DNA of 64,000 nt from Bisporella sp. PMI_857 (lineage: Eukaryota; Ascomycota; Leotiomycetes; Helotiales; Helotiaceae): NCBI GenBank assembly GCA_021307315.1, contig JAJSPD010000020.1:434001-498000 (forward strand). Reading direction: 5' to 3'. The notes beneath the pieces are model-generated. The model was given only the letters and a program-made list of their open reading frames with translations. It searched no databases and was not told the origin of the DNA. Positions 24,025 through 36,381 of this stretch are shown in pieces. Position numbers and translations under genes: made by a program. Each line of letters begins with the position of its first letter. Within the stretch, counting starts at the first letter, position 1.

Positions 24025-25668
24025 GGCCGATGAGATATAATTGCCCGACATCACATGGAAAAAACGTGGAATGACGGGAAAGTTAAACATATTGTTTTAT
24101 AGAAAAGATGATATATCAAAGTTTTATGGGATGATCTGGGAAAATATATTTCGAAGATCAAATTTTATTGTCGTGTACCACCCTTGCGACCTCGAGCTTA
24201 AGAAGACATGGCCCAGATCAGATCAAGTCGAATGGCGGTAAGGGAAAGGTATCCATTACTATAGGTGATGCTGCCCCGACACCGACCCAATGTATCCTTA
24301 ACTTCGAGATTATGGGATAAAGGATTGTAACAGTAGTGGAGACGGCACTTCGCAAGCTGCGCAGATATGAGCTACTCCTGCATAAAGGCGTTCAACAGAA
24401 GCGGAGAGACATTAAGGAGGGAGATCGGTTTCGCAACACAACGCAGATCCAACGGACAATGACATGCCGCAAGTGTAATGTTACTAGAGCCAGAGGGGTG
24501 AGACAGGTCTAATACAGATAGTGAAGGTCGAGACATCAAGGCGTGTGAAGAGCAACCAATTGGCGAAGAAGAATGTGATCGGAATAAATGCATATATCTT
24601 TTCCGATTCCTGCCACTTACAGTTAATAAGGCCCGGCAGTTGCTGAGTCCAAAAAAATCTGCTGCTGATTAGAAGCTATCCAAACGAAGTAATGTATTTT
24701 CTTGAGATAGGTGCCTGAAAGCTCCTCCTGAGGAAACACGTGTACAACTTTGGCTCCATCGGCCTCCCACAGCGTGCGATGCCATGCACCAATCCAGGCA
24801 TTGTGACCATTATTTGTGGTTTTCGACTCCTATACGATGATGAGGAAGCTTGACCTTCCCTCGCCAAGCTCGTGCACTGTGAGCTTGTGTTCAGAGATTT
24901 CTCCAAGCTTCCTCGCCACTAATATATTGTATTACCACCAGAGCGCCTGCTACTTCCATTTACGGGTAGCGGAACATTTGGTAGGTAGCAAAAGTACAAA
25001 CGAAGTGGTGGAATAAGAATGGATTGCCTGGGAAGGAGTAGAGGTGGAAATGATGAAATAGATGGAAGTGGAGAAGAATGTTGATCTTAAGACATAGCAT
25101 GGCAGGTCTAAATAGATTTTCGAAAGCTTCTATTTCAGGGTAAGTGAGTTGGTGCGCAAAACCCAGGATGCGGCAGGGCAAGGATATTTCCAGCGTTGAC
25201 TGAACCGTCTTCTTTTCAGCTTCGTGTATCTTCCACCTTCCGTACTTTCATGTTGCACAAGCTCACCGCTATCTCTGCTTCTCTTGGAAGTCTATTGTTT
25301 GGCGCTATGACCATGTCAGTTTCGTTGCAAGCCATTGGCTTTTTCGTTCCGGCGCGGACACCTGCATAATCATTTCGGGTGCCCAGAGAGGAGAAATAAT
25401 GGTATGCACGAAGGAAATTCAGTAGTACTGAGGAAATGTCTTCAAACTAGGGGAATGAGAAGGCCTGGGCACCAATAGTATGTACCTATACCATACTGCC
25501 ATGTGGAAGAGACACTTTTCTCCTGCCTAACATCTCGTGGAATATGACAATTCACAAACACGAGACGCACAATTCGAATCTATTTGCCTTTGATCCATAC
25601 CTCAAACATTATATCTTGTTGATTTTTTAAGAGTTTTTTTTTTTTTTGCACTCGCCGACTTCGACGCA
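24025..25668. other. Divergent intergenic region, azgA and methyltransferase-like gene
   Basis: Holds the promoters of two divergent genes. A 39-codon frame starting at 25251 begins with a signal-like stretch (HKLTAISASLGSLLFGAMT) but is too short and unsupported to call. A long T run at about 25633-25648, just before the ATG at 25669, is typical of fungal core promoters. Nothing else is recognised. Confidence 0.45.
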
Positions 25669-27676
25669 ATGTTTGACGTCTCTTGGAACGACCCTTCAAA
25701 GGAAACTGTCGGCCAGCGGAAACAGAGGAAAGGAAGCCAGACTAGTGGGGTCTCACGAGGTTCTTCTGTAAGGAGCTCACAATCGAGTGCTTCAAAGTCC
25801 TCTAAGAGTGGTGGTTCGGCGCTTTCTATTCCAAATCATACTCGGTTTGGCGGGTTTAGTTTATTCGCAGCAAGCAAGAAAGGAGACTTAGCAACAGGCA
25901 GCATCACTTCCAAAGAGCCTTTTCGAGCAGAAGCAGAGAAACATTCAAAACGACTATCGACATATAGCTCTTCACAGGAGCTAGATACATCTCGCGATTA
26001 TCCAAGATGCGAAAGCACAGATAATGAGGGACATTCAGATGGTATGTCAACTTCACGTTTTGTCATATCAGTTCAATAACCTTCAGACTCCATATTTTCA
26101 GGACGGAGAGGCCGTGCAGGAAAGTCAAATTCCAACACAAACTCTACCTGGAGTGGCACTTCTGACCAAGTTATGACTGGCCAGATAATCCAGTCGTTTA
26201 ATGAAAATTCTTACATCACTCAGAGTACTGAGGTCACGGTATCAAGGCGAGACAACGAAGATGCGTCGCAACACATTGCTACTGTCGTTCAGATCTCTTC
26301 TGCTGGTACAATTCCTGTTGAAATTGTTGACTCATCAAAATCGTGAGTAGATACATCCATTCTTTCGAGTGTCACTAATGATATCTAGATCCTCACCATC
26401 AGAAACTCTTGAATTTCCAGTCTCAAAGTCCCAACTAGCACAGCAATCCTCTGGGCGAGTTCTCCGAGAAGATATTCAACTCAGTCCGAAAGGCTGGCCA
26501 ATTGCCACCAGAAACCGGAAGGTAGACACTTGGCAACCACCTGATACATGGGACTGTCCAACATCGCCCACGCAAGATCGGAGGCATCCTAAATCACCGA
26601 CTGCGAAATCCTCCCGAACCCGGAAATCCCCAGAAATCAAGCCAGCTACTGCGGACTTAACTCATCTTCGACGAAGTATACGCAGAATGGAAGCTGCAGG
26701 CTTCAAAATAATGTTGGAACGCCTGAAGGAAGAGTGGCAGGAGGTAGCAGATCCGTCTGTATACAGAGAACTGGAATTGGAGAAGCAATTATGGATGCTT
26801 TGTGCCGTACGAAGCTTGAACAAACAGATGAAAACCGGTCGAACCTCCATGCCTTTCTTGGAAAACCCCTTGGGCTCGACGAAGGTGCTTTCGTTATATG
26901 AAAACCATGGTTCGTATCCACCGCCGTGTTTACCTTCATCGCCCTAACAAATTCTAGCATCGGCTTCATTGTTGTCAGCACTCTTGGAAGGACCTGAAGT
27001 GCATCACTTCTCTCCTAACCCAGTCTCGCCGCGATCGTTCCCAAATATTCATCCTTTAGCTGTACCTAGCCCCACTGCCACCCTTCCATACGCCTCAAGC
27101 ATCTTTTCTTCTATTCGCGCGCTTTCTTTATCGGTACAGCTCCCTGCCAGCTCTCTTCCTGCAGCATTGAAAGAATGCCATCGTATAATGATCTCTGGTG
27201 GATCTTTACATCTGACAATCCTCGACCCATCACCAATCACTTCGAGTCTCGGGCCGTGCCTGCGTACTTGGCTCGATAACCATTTACTCCTCAATCTAGA
27301 ACGACAATTTCGATGTATCAATCCTTCACGACTGTTTCCAATCTGGCTCGCCGATGCTGGTCTGAGAGGAGAAGGGTCTACCATCGCTACTGCGCGTTTC
27401 CTGGCCTGTCCTTCAGTAAGCCTATGCGGCTCTCACAGCTCCGCGGACAATTTGCAGATGAAAGGGAATCTGCGGGACGGCTCTGTCGATGGCAAGCAAA
27501 TATCACACACCAAGCATGAGCTCCAGACTCAGGTAGGGCGTATGCTTTGGCGCGAATTATGGGGTTCGTTTGCGCAGGGCGAAAGATGGTGGTGGGACGA
27601 TGAAGCCATTGTCGAGGAATGCGAGCGTATGGGCACAGCCTGGGAGTACTCAATTATCGAGGCTATCAAAAGATGA
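25669..27676 (+). CDS. Fungal SAM-dependent methyltransferase-like protein
   Basis: Four exons: 25669-26041, 26102-26342, 26389-26909 and 26958-27676, giving 617 residues. All introns are GT-AG and phases close. The first 250 residues are Ser/Lys-rich and likely disordered. The middle has a helical region around RRMEAAGFKIMLERLKEEWQ. The C-terminal third keeps the late part of a class I methyltransferase fold: AALKECHRIMISGGSLHL, then TILDPSPI, then LERQFRCINPSRLFPIWL and ERWWWDDEAIVEECE. This resembles a conserved but uncharacterised fungal family annotated as methyltransferase type 11. I do not see a clear glycine-rich SAM-binding loop, so activity is uncertain. It stands alone, with no obvious partner next to it, and shows no damage. 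Confidence 0.75.
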
Positions 27677-30600
27677 CCCCCTGATATGCTTCTTTGAGCT
27701 TCTGCTTGCAATCCCCACTTCTCGGCAAACACTTGGGAGTTGTGATGTCTCGCCCTATTACCTTTGCTGCGAATAATTGGTTTTGAAAAACCTCTCGTGG
27801 TATGCTGTAAGATTATTGTATTTAGTCCATGTATGGTTGACCGAGCGCCGTTTCGACGATGTTTGCGGTTTGAATAAAAGTGGAATTTGTTTTTTTCTCT
27901 TGAAGAGTACCCGCTTCTTTCTGATTTTGACCTTCTCCAGCCAGTCAATCTGTGGTACTCGAAAGCTATTCAGGAATGGCATGATCCTACCGAACAACCG
28001 TATTTCCGCACTTGATCCACCACCAATATGTTATTCGCAACCAACCAAACAAAAGACCGAAAAAAGTTTCTTGTTGCACGTCGTTCCTACAGCCGTTTCC
28101 GCTTGCCGACGGTAGATATTTGCGCAGTTCGCTAAGTAGCATGATTTCTTGTTCTAGATGAGCAGTTTCTTAGATTGATCAGACGATTTGGTGAACCACG
28201 AATAGCACGAGCATGGTATCGTCCCAACGCACTACCAATTGACGATCAGAAAATAATTCTGTTGCAAGTCGCAGGGAAAAGCCGATCCAGCTACACGGGT
28301 GGAACATTCGCCTAAACCCAAGGAGATGACACGATTTCTTCGTTCATATGGGGGGAGTCGCTCCGAAGAATGGGACAGTACGCTTACGCACTTTTTTTCC
28401 TGGTTGAGCAAAAAGCAACGAAATCTTAAAGGCATAACGTTACAAATGGTCAAAAATGGCCAAGCCAATTTTGCGCCCCAAATATCTGAACCATTGGCAT
28501 GCTGAGCCATGCTCGATGCTCAAAATTTGTATCTCGGGTATCAATTGCCTGTCGCCGACGCCCGAAATTACATTGTGCCAACCATTCCACCACAAGCAAC
28601 GTCGAAAAGAAACATTTTGTCGCACGTCGCAAATTCAGACACGACTCGATGTCCTATGTTCAATTCCTCAAATTTTCGAGACTTTGCCACTGGTATAAGA
28701 AATGTAACATTACAGACTTTAGTGGAGGTGGAGTTCATGGGGACGGTTAAACCCTAGTCAATAGGGTGCAGTAGAGTGGAGAGAGATTGACTTGTGGCTG
28801 CATCTATTCGAGCCTCAATCCTACGAATCGCGTCTCTGCTCTACACTTTTTGTATGAAGAGAAACGCATTTGTTGCATTTCGCAACTTTGGCCTTGACTC
28901 GAGGTTTTGCATTTCTATTGTTTCCATCGCTTTGTGGAAGGAATATCGGCGGCTTCCGATCCCTGCCCGGCAATACTTCGCCATATGTGAAGCGGCCTGT
29001 TTGTGACCGGATATATGCTTCCATGATTCCAGACCTCCAGCCCCGACAATGCCCAGTTCAATTCTAAGGGTGACACAGAAAAGAAAAATGACTTGTTGCA
29101 TGTCGCATTTCTCGACCTTGACTCGAGGTTCAAAATGGAATTCATGGCTCCATTGCTTCATTTCCAGTGAGGCTTTTTGATGGGGTCGTGGTGGAGGCAC
29201 ATGACAGCCTCGGGCCTTGCGGACGAGTCAGTGTACAAACGTAGACTGCTAGAAACAAAGCACAGGATTGATGAATTGGGCGCAGCATGAATGCGAAATT
29301 TGCAAAAGCAAAAAGGGCATCACGGATTCCTTCACGGTTCAAACAACAGAAATCTAGATCTCTTTGGAACGTGTGAGGCTCAACTACACATGCAGGAAAT
29401 CGTCACTGTCACAGACTGACTGCAGCAGCGACAGTGCCACAACTTAAAGCCACAAATTCTTGCCAGGCCTTGGCAGGAATATGTTCGTCATTTCTCCAGG
29501 AGCCGGGAAAGTCTATTTGATAACCGTCACGACTGGTGACTGGTTGGCTTCTTGCCGCGATCTCTTCCAACATAAGCACAGCTGGAATCAAAGCAACAAA
29601 CCAGCGTTTCGAACAAATCATCTGTTGCACATCGCACTTTTCTTCTTGACTCGACAATTTGGTACACAGCTTCGTTACGGCTTGATCGACTCCATAGATC
29701 AGGCAATCTTATCGTCAATCATCGCTGAATCATACCCCCGGAGCCCGAGGGAATTGCTCGGAAGCTGGACCCGGAGTCCCATCATTCGTTACGACTCTTT
29801 TATCCACTATCCTGCACAGTCTAGATCGTTGGCCCTTGGGTATTTTGAGTTTCGGATGCTTCCGCCGCTTGGACGTGCTCATTCGCATCTTTTGGGACTT
29901 TGCTCATCGCTCAACCATCTTTCACTAGAAAACCAGGAATTTCAGCAGGGAAAGCGCGCAAGTTTCCTCATGAGAATATCATCACCTGCAATTGCTATTT
30001 TCCTGTTTGGTTCGTCAATCATGAATACAGGATTTTTATTTCTAAACGAGCATCTACGTACTTGGCTTGGGTGCTAAACCTGCATTTGAGTTCGTTCAGC
30101 TCCCCACAGACATACTTTCTCCACGGGGTGGAACCGGCCATGACTCGACACCTAACATTGTGACTCAGCGTTCTCGATACAATGCGACATCCTATCTTCC
30201 TGACTCGAGGTTACATTTTTCGCGACGTGCAACAAAATTTCCTCTATTCTCTCTCCCAACATACATATTCAATCACTCCCAATGTATGATATTGGCATAT
30301 TGCTTTTTCCTGTTTGCCAGCGCGATGCGCCCCACCGGAGATATATCCGAGCCTCGGGAGTTGATTGATAGGCTCAATGGGTGCGAAATTTTGGGTCTTT
30401 TTGCCAAGGGCAGTAGGGTTGTGCGTGTTGTATTGGTGGGATCGTGCTCATTTGTCTTATTGCCATGACCAGCAGAACGATAACTGGTTTACCACCACGA
30501 AAGCGATTTTTGTCGCATGTCTTATGAGACATAGAGTCCGCGATTGCCGCTGGATTGTTTTTCTTTTTCCTTTTCTGATGCTTTTCTGGTGCCTCGAGCG

Positions 30601-31796
30601 GTTAAATGGAGCCCGCATTTCGGGTGCTGTGTATGGGCGATGCGAGCGATGCGGGTGGGTGCGCGATAGCCGAAGGATTAGGGGGAGATGCGCTGGTCGC
30701 TGTTCAAGTGAATTTGCTTTTTACGAACCCAAAGCTATTTGATCCTGCGGAATATGCGCTTAGGTCGGGAAGTGCGGATGCTGCGACGTGCAACAAGAAC
30801 GAAGTCTTCTTCTGACTACCAGTTCGTTGTTCAGATGATGTACCATTGATTGGATGCACGAGGAGCCATATCTACGTATCGTTCTTGAGGCTGCTCAACT
30901 TAATTTCGTTGGCCATTAAGCCGAGATTAAGGCGTTCGCAATACCTCGGTTCTTATGCTATTGACGTAGACCATGCCAATGTGAAAGAGAGAATCTCTTC
31001 AGGACGGTTCCTCTCGCTATCCATGCATGGGCTGGGGCTGTAATCGTGTCTGCAATTTCACATTCTTTACATATGTTAAAAAGGTCACAAGGAGTGGTTC
31101 AGAAGTACTGAGGTCATGTAAAGTGACACCGATAGTGACGTAGAATCACTGGCAAGGCCCACTTTGCTCGAATTTGTAGTGAGGTTAAGAGTCACTATGT
31201 GCAATCTGAGCTTTTCGAGGAACAGATGAAAGCAGGCTCTTAGGTTGAGAAACAGAGGGTCAGTTCTTGACATCGTTATTGCTTTTTAGTTTGTGTGCTC
31301 GTTAATGTTTCATTACTTGTGAGACAATGTCATAGATTTGTGTTCCTAGAAGATATAGACGAAGGCATTAAATTTAAGGAGTGATTTGGCGTAGAATATC
31401 GAGATCCTTAACTCTAATAAGAAGTATGGGCCTGGGATACAGATGTCTAATGCATACAGTCATTCCGTATGTTGAAGTGAGAGACCGTTGGCTTTGCATG
31501 ACTAAGAGCACAATAGGCAAAACGCAGATGGACTGTGAACTTTGGATGAATGGAAAACTCAGAATTTTATGAACCAAGAAGCAAAGGCGAACTCACTTGC
31601 AATCATTTGGAGAGTTTTTAATCACAAATCATCCACTTGACTGTCTGTAGAAAAGTTGTGCTAGTCAAGAGAAATCTGAATCATGATACTTCGATGATAT
31701 ATCTATAAAAACAATCAAGAAATCTTTCAAGTTCTCTTTCGCGATTTAGTCTACAGGCGAAACACTTTCTACGCATAACTGCCCACAGCATACATC
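27677..31796. other. Four-kilobase gene-poor region
   Basis: No gene could be built on either strand although many short frames are open. The segment 28.07-30.80 kb is filled with copies of two short motifs (see the repeat entry). 30.8-31.8 kb shows nothing I can name and includes the promoter of the next gene. Confidence 0.55.
28071..30796. repeat. Dispersed two-module short repeats (module A x9, module B x5-6)
   Basis: Module A, consensus TTGTTGCAYRTCGCA, occurs at 28071, 28259, 28617, 28869, 29093, 29622 and (partial) 30509 on the plus strand, and inverted at 30222 and 30782. Module B, consensus CCTTGACTCGAGGTT, follows A by roughly 8-11 bp at 28892 and 29116, and in weaker form at 28641 and 29644. 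Near 30199 it precedes the inverted A, and a lone weak B is at 30139. T- or A-rich DNA often precedes A. Spacing between copies is irregular (about 190-590 bp), so this is not a simple tandem array. I saw no copies elsewhere in the window. Origin could be a decayed tandem repeat, a mobile element family, or a protein-binding site array. Confidence 0.7.
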
Positions 31797-32860
31797 ATGG
31801 CCAGGTGTCATTGCCGTCATCTTTACACGGCGAATGATCACGATCGGTTGGAAAACTTCCAAGGTAATAATAATACCCTAAAATCAAAGGAACTTATTTG
31901 ACCCAAGGCCAACCTGGTTGTTTAGTTATTGACGGTGCATCCATCCTCGAGATCTTCTTTGAGAACAACAGCTTCGTCAGCAACCGCCAGTTCGACGATA
32001 CACCAACACATCCCATCTTCACACAGATTCCAGTTTCCGAACTCGTCGAGAATGCCAAGCATCCTGACTTTGGCCACGATTATATCTTATTCTTCAGCCC
32101 CCACATGACGCCGCCTTCGCGATCCAATTTTATTGGAGATGAACATTCCGCGTGTGCTAAGATCAGCAAGTTTGTCGGCGGAATGAGCCTAGGAGACCGC
32201 AGTCGCATCCATGCCATTGCGTTCCAGGCTCATCTCTACGTTGAATCAAAGACAACCATCACAAAAATCCTCCAGGACCTTGAGAATCTGGAGCGCGTTT
32301 ACCTTGTAGCCGAAACCCCGCCCAAAAGCTCCGAGGCACTTGGCCCTCGCCAGAATCCCCCGCAACAGCTCGAGCTTTTGGTGCAGCCGCTCGACAACCT
32401 AGATTATACCAGTAATACGATCCCTCGCGCCGTAGAGCTATGCAAAAAAGACGGGGGAAAGATCGAGGTTAGATGCGCGGTGATTAGGCGTGATGCGGTT
32501 CTGATGCCCTACTGTGGCGATGAGCCGGGGAAGCCAGAAGATGAAGATTCGCCCGGCAGCACGAGAGGCATGAATATGCTGGATGAGGTGGAGGAACTTG
32601 CAGAGGCTTTGAGGGCTTTACAAGCGGTTGACGAAGCCATCGAAAAGGATATCGATGATCAGATGAAGGTTATTCAGCGTAACTATATGCAGGCTGTTGA
32701 GGATAAGCGGAAAGCCAGAGTTCAACCCGCGACCTCGGAAGCCCTTGATGCTTTTGGCCTCCCGCACGAGGAGGAAGAGCTTGATATTGGTGATAGCGGC
32801 AATGAGGGTGGGCCTGAAGGTGATGAGGAAGTTGATGTTGAGGAGACCGGGAAGACTTAG
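31797..32860 (+). CDS. Hypothetical protein with acidic C-terminus
   Basis: Exon 1 31797-31863 and exon 2 31908-32860 join across a 44-bp intron (GTAATA...AAG) to give 339 residues. Without the intron, exon 2 has no ATG near its start. The middle, HAIAFQAHLYVESKTTITKI then LQDLENLERVYLVAE, resembles the C-terminal half of fungal 2EXR-family proteins, but the defining N-terminal motif (a LPPE-hydrophobic-IW box) is absent. After residue 210 there is a helical segment and then a Glu/Asp-rich tail (HEEEELDIGDSGNEGG). Function is unknown. The frame is long and uninterrupted with consistent codon use, so I believe it is coding; the start and small first exon are less sure. It could be a 5'-truncated relic. 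Confidence 0.6.
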
Positions 32861-33739
32861 ATGGAGTCGGAATGCTTACCGCTTTCAAAAGCAGGTTAGT
32901 CAGATATGATAATGGCGGTCCAGTGAGCTGCACTGAGAGTTGCGGAGGAAACGTAGTTATGAGCGTTGCTTAAGCTGAGTACGGCTGTTAACTAAAGTCT
33001 TGAATCTTTGAGGCAATACTATTGTGACTGTGTCCTTAGGAACAATGGCGTTTGAAATATAAACACTATATTTCCTTACTTTGAATTAGACATATTTTAT
33101 ATCTTTCCTAGCTTTATTGCTATAAAGGTGTCTATAGCCATGTATGATTATGAAATGGATAATTATATGTAATACTTATGTATTGAACTATTGTCGCATT
33201 TAAATTCATATGTTACATTTTTTGTCCTGGTTTAAGGGCATCGATATTAAGCAAGGCAATATACTGCAGAAACATAAAAAAGAAAGTATTTGTCTTTCGA
33301 CTAAAACCAAGCGTACCCAGGACTTCGCAAGTTTAGTGCCAAGAGGCGGTCATCACGTGATGTCACTTACGATTTAACAAATATAATACCAAAGGCGTAA
33401 TTATGATAGAAATCATTTTGATGGTATATATATTTCAAATCAATAAAGAATAATATAACTCTTTTCGTTACTTTTGTTAGTCCTTAAGCTAATTATAAGA
33501 ACTCTTTGCCATTGGCCGGAGACTTGGGTTTCAACTAAGTTTGGCCTTGGCTCTTATGTATATCATGCGTTGGAAGTAGAGCTATGTGTCCATTAAGATC
33601 TTTAGTACAAGGCTGCCTATTTTATATCTACTTAGCCTTGGTCAATAGTCCTCTCCCACATGAAATAATTCTTCCTCTATCCTACTGGGACTGAATTCAA
33701 ATTGAAGTTATCAGTTTGGCATTTACCAGCCTGGTTGAG
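32861..33739. other. AT-rich gene-free stretch
   Basis: AT-rich throughout, especially 33.05-33.50 kb, with no coding motif. It may be degraded transposon DNA. It separates the acidic hypothetical gene from the HET relic. Confidence 0.45.
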
Positions 33740-35779
33740 ATGTCGCGATTTTCATATGTACCATTGGATGAGGCTGAAGACGGAAAGCGAGCATTTCGTT
33801 TATTGACAATATTACCAGACACAGAGGCAGTCCCAGTTAGATGCACATTAGAAAATATCTTATTGGATGACAACCCAACTCGGCCAACTGTGGGTAGGGC
33901 GGAAGACTCGCCACTCTCTCAGCCTGTCCAATCCGTACTAAGGAAGACGCGAATGTCTGCAACGCAATTTCGACGTAGGTCCAAATCGTCGAAACGCCAA
34001 AATGCGCAGGACTCACCATCCGTACTATTAAATGCATATGTGGCGCTTTCCTATGCTTGGTGTGATGAAGAGTCCAAAATACAAATACTTTTGAACGGAT
34101 ACCATTTTGGAAGTGATGCCAACGCCGGAACAGGCGCTTCGCCGTCTACGCTATCTGAATCAGCAAATAAATATTTGGATCGATGCTATATATAGATCAA
34201 GGAAATCCCGAAGAGAAAGCGAGCCGGATCAGAAAAATGCTAATCATATTTGCTGACGCAGGTCGGGCTATAGTATGGCTGGGAGAGGCGAGAACCGACA
34301 GCTGCCGAGGGATTGAGTTCGCGAAGGAGCTCTCGAAATTGGACTTCACAGCAGAATTGTAACCTTCAGCGGTACTTCCTACTTCGGTTCCCAAAGCAGT
34401 TATAGAAATACTTTCCATAAGCCGAATATCGCCCTGGAGTGCACTTCATCGATTAATGAGTAGAACCTCGTGGGTCCGAACATGGGTTATGCAAGAAGCC
34501 GTAGTCGCCGAGAGTGTTGGGTTTCTATGCGGAGGCAACTCTATCTTAGGAGGAACTCAGCCAAGCAATCATAATTGCCATGAATTTATATGAGTGATTT
34601 CTCGTTCTAGAGTCGCTATCCAGCTCGGAGGATTACTTCATCAGCAGTACTTTATGTTACCAGGCTGCTTTCGGTCTCGCATTCTACTGAGAACCTGGTG
34701 GCGGCGGCCTTGGCGACCCAAGTGTCGCACAGTGGCTCTTACAATGGATCTTTAGTAATCGATTACGAATTTGCAAATTTTCACATGATATAATATACTT
34801 TGTTCTTGGTCTAACTTCTAAGACTTTTCAGCATGATAACAATTGGTTACAGCCGATCGATCGGTCGCTTATACAGCGTTGCCAAGGTATTCACTACAAA
34901 GTCCAAATCGCTAAATATACTTAGTCATTCCCAAAACTCGATATGGTATCCAGCTACTATTGTGAAACGGCCAAGCCTATTGGTCGGATTTGGCTTAGTC
35001 AACTCTTGGCGTGCTATTTTGAACCTCTAGATAGTTGATTCGATTAGCTCTACAATCAGATTTTTATGGCTTATTCTACAATATATTTTGTAATATTATC
35101 ACCTATAGACATCCCGTCTGACAGCTATCTTTATCCATCACACCCTAAGTTGCTCTTGGGAGACATATGCGCGCTTTTCTAGGGATCTATCGAAATGAGG
35201 GTTAAAGGAACCATAGTGGAAGTAGTGATAGAAGCTCAGCTTGAGCTACCGCTTCTTCTCGGTTTACACAAGTCGAACACCGTTCCCGATACCAGTACTC
35301 ATCTAACAATTCAACCTAATAGCTACTGTCACTCGACAATAGACCATAAAGTATTTGATGAACTGTTCATACCTCGTTCAATCATTGGCACCGAAGATAT
35401 CCAAGATAATGACCTTTTCATGCTGAAAATCTTCCTCAAATTTCTATCAATCAAGAGATCGCCTGATTCTTTCGATAGGGAATGGCATACGAAGGCCTCC
35501 CTTCCCACGAGCAACAATAATCTGCAAAAGATAAGGCCGACGGATCTCGAAGAGTTTCAATCAGGTGTTGAAAGCACACTGAGTAGTAGGACAACCATCG
35601 CGACTAGAAATTACCTGGTGATCGCCCCAGATGTAACACAGCCAGGCGACTTAATATGTATGCCCTCAGGGTGTGATGCTCCTGTTATTCATCGCCAACA
35701 GCTTAATGGTACTTATACTTTTATCGGCGATGCTTTTACCGGGAGTGACCAGTCTAGCCAAGATATGATGTACGAATAG
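33740..35779 (+). pseudogene. HET-domain gene, inactivated
   Basis: ATG 33740 starts MSRFSYVPLDEAEDGKRAFR, then VRCTLEN and YVALSYAWCDEES, the classic HET opening. After NGYHFGSDANAG the frame ends at 34193-34195 (TAG). The next block, MLYIDQGNPEEKASRIRKML with IFADAGRAIVWLGEARTDS, is in another frame, and its expected W-I-D start is corrupted. That frame meets a TAA after KLDFTAEL, resumes with SWVRTWVMQEAVVAESVGF, and later fragments follow (GYSRSIGRLYSVAKVF near 34850). The C-terminal block 35195-35779 is open and typical: TRNYLVIAPDVTQPGDLICM. Order and spacing fit one gene of about 650 residues, broken at several points. The HET gene at 1-1486 is a different, intact subfamily member. Confidence 0.85.
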
Positions 35780-36381
35780 GTCGATGATGATTTAATATCT
35801 AAATTTCAATACATGGTGCCAGTATGATAAGACCGTGGAGTTTTTCTCCTTAGGCCGTCTACTTAGATTAGTATAACATGCTCGTAGACCTCGTTCATCT
35901 GCGGATGCGTAGTTCAAATCGGAGGCATAGTCTCTGGTTCGCACTATATTTACTTGGGATTTCTACTGTTTATTTACCGGCCATCTGCGTGCAACTTCTA
36001 GCGTGACAATTCTCGTGTAAATATCACGTGCCAATACCTACAGAACTGATTTTTACCCTAACAGTAACATCTGAATTGAGAAGAATATACTCAAGACAAT
36101 GTACGTTGTACTTTTTTTTTCTCTAGCTTAGGACTACCGTAAGTAGAACGCGCCCCAGCATTCGTCGCCATGGAGATAGCCGTTTGAAGTAAATTCTGGC
36201 TTCTAGAGGAGGTTGCATGTATAATGGTGACGGATTTGGACCCATTGGCTGAGCTAGAGGCCTTTCCGAGATTCCGGTGGTGAAATACGGCGTATTTTAG
36301 TTGACGCAAATTAAATAGTCCCTGCAACACATCGCTGTATCCTATCTCACATATCTCGTGCTATATGTTGAGTCCTTTGTC
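35780..36381. other. Intergenic stretch
   Basis: No gene seen. It holds the 3' flanks of the HET relic and of the minus-strand alpha/beta hydrolase, plus a short T run near 36112. Confidence 0.4.

Noticed and set aside
25251..25370. 39-codon frame with signal-like start
   Set aside because: Too short and in the promoter region of a larger gene; no stop-free splice extension found.
27677..31796. Overlapping frames of 60-205 codons
   Set aside because: Frames begin at non-ATG codons or lack motifs and cross the dispersed repeats; no gene could be assembled.
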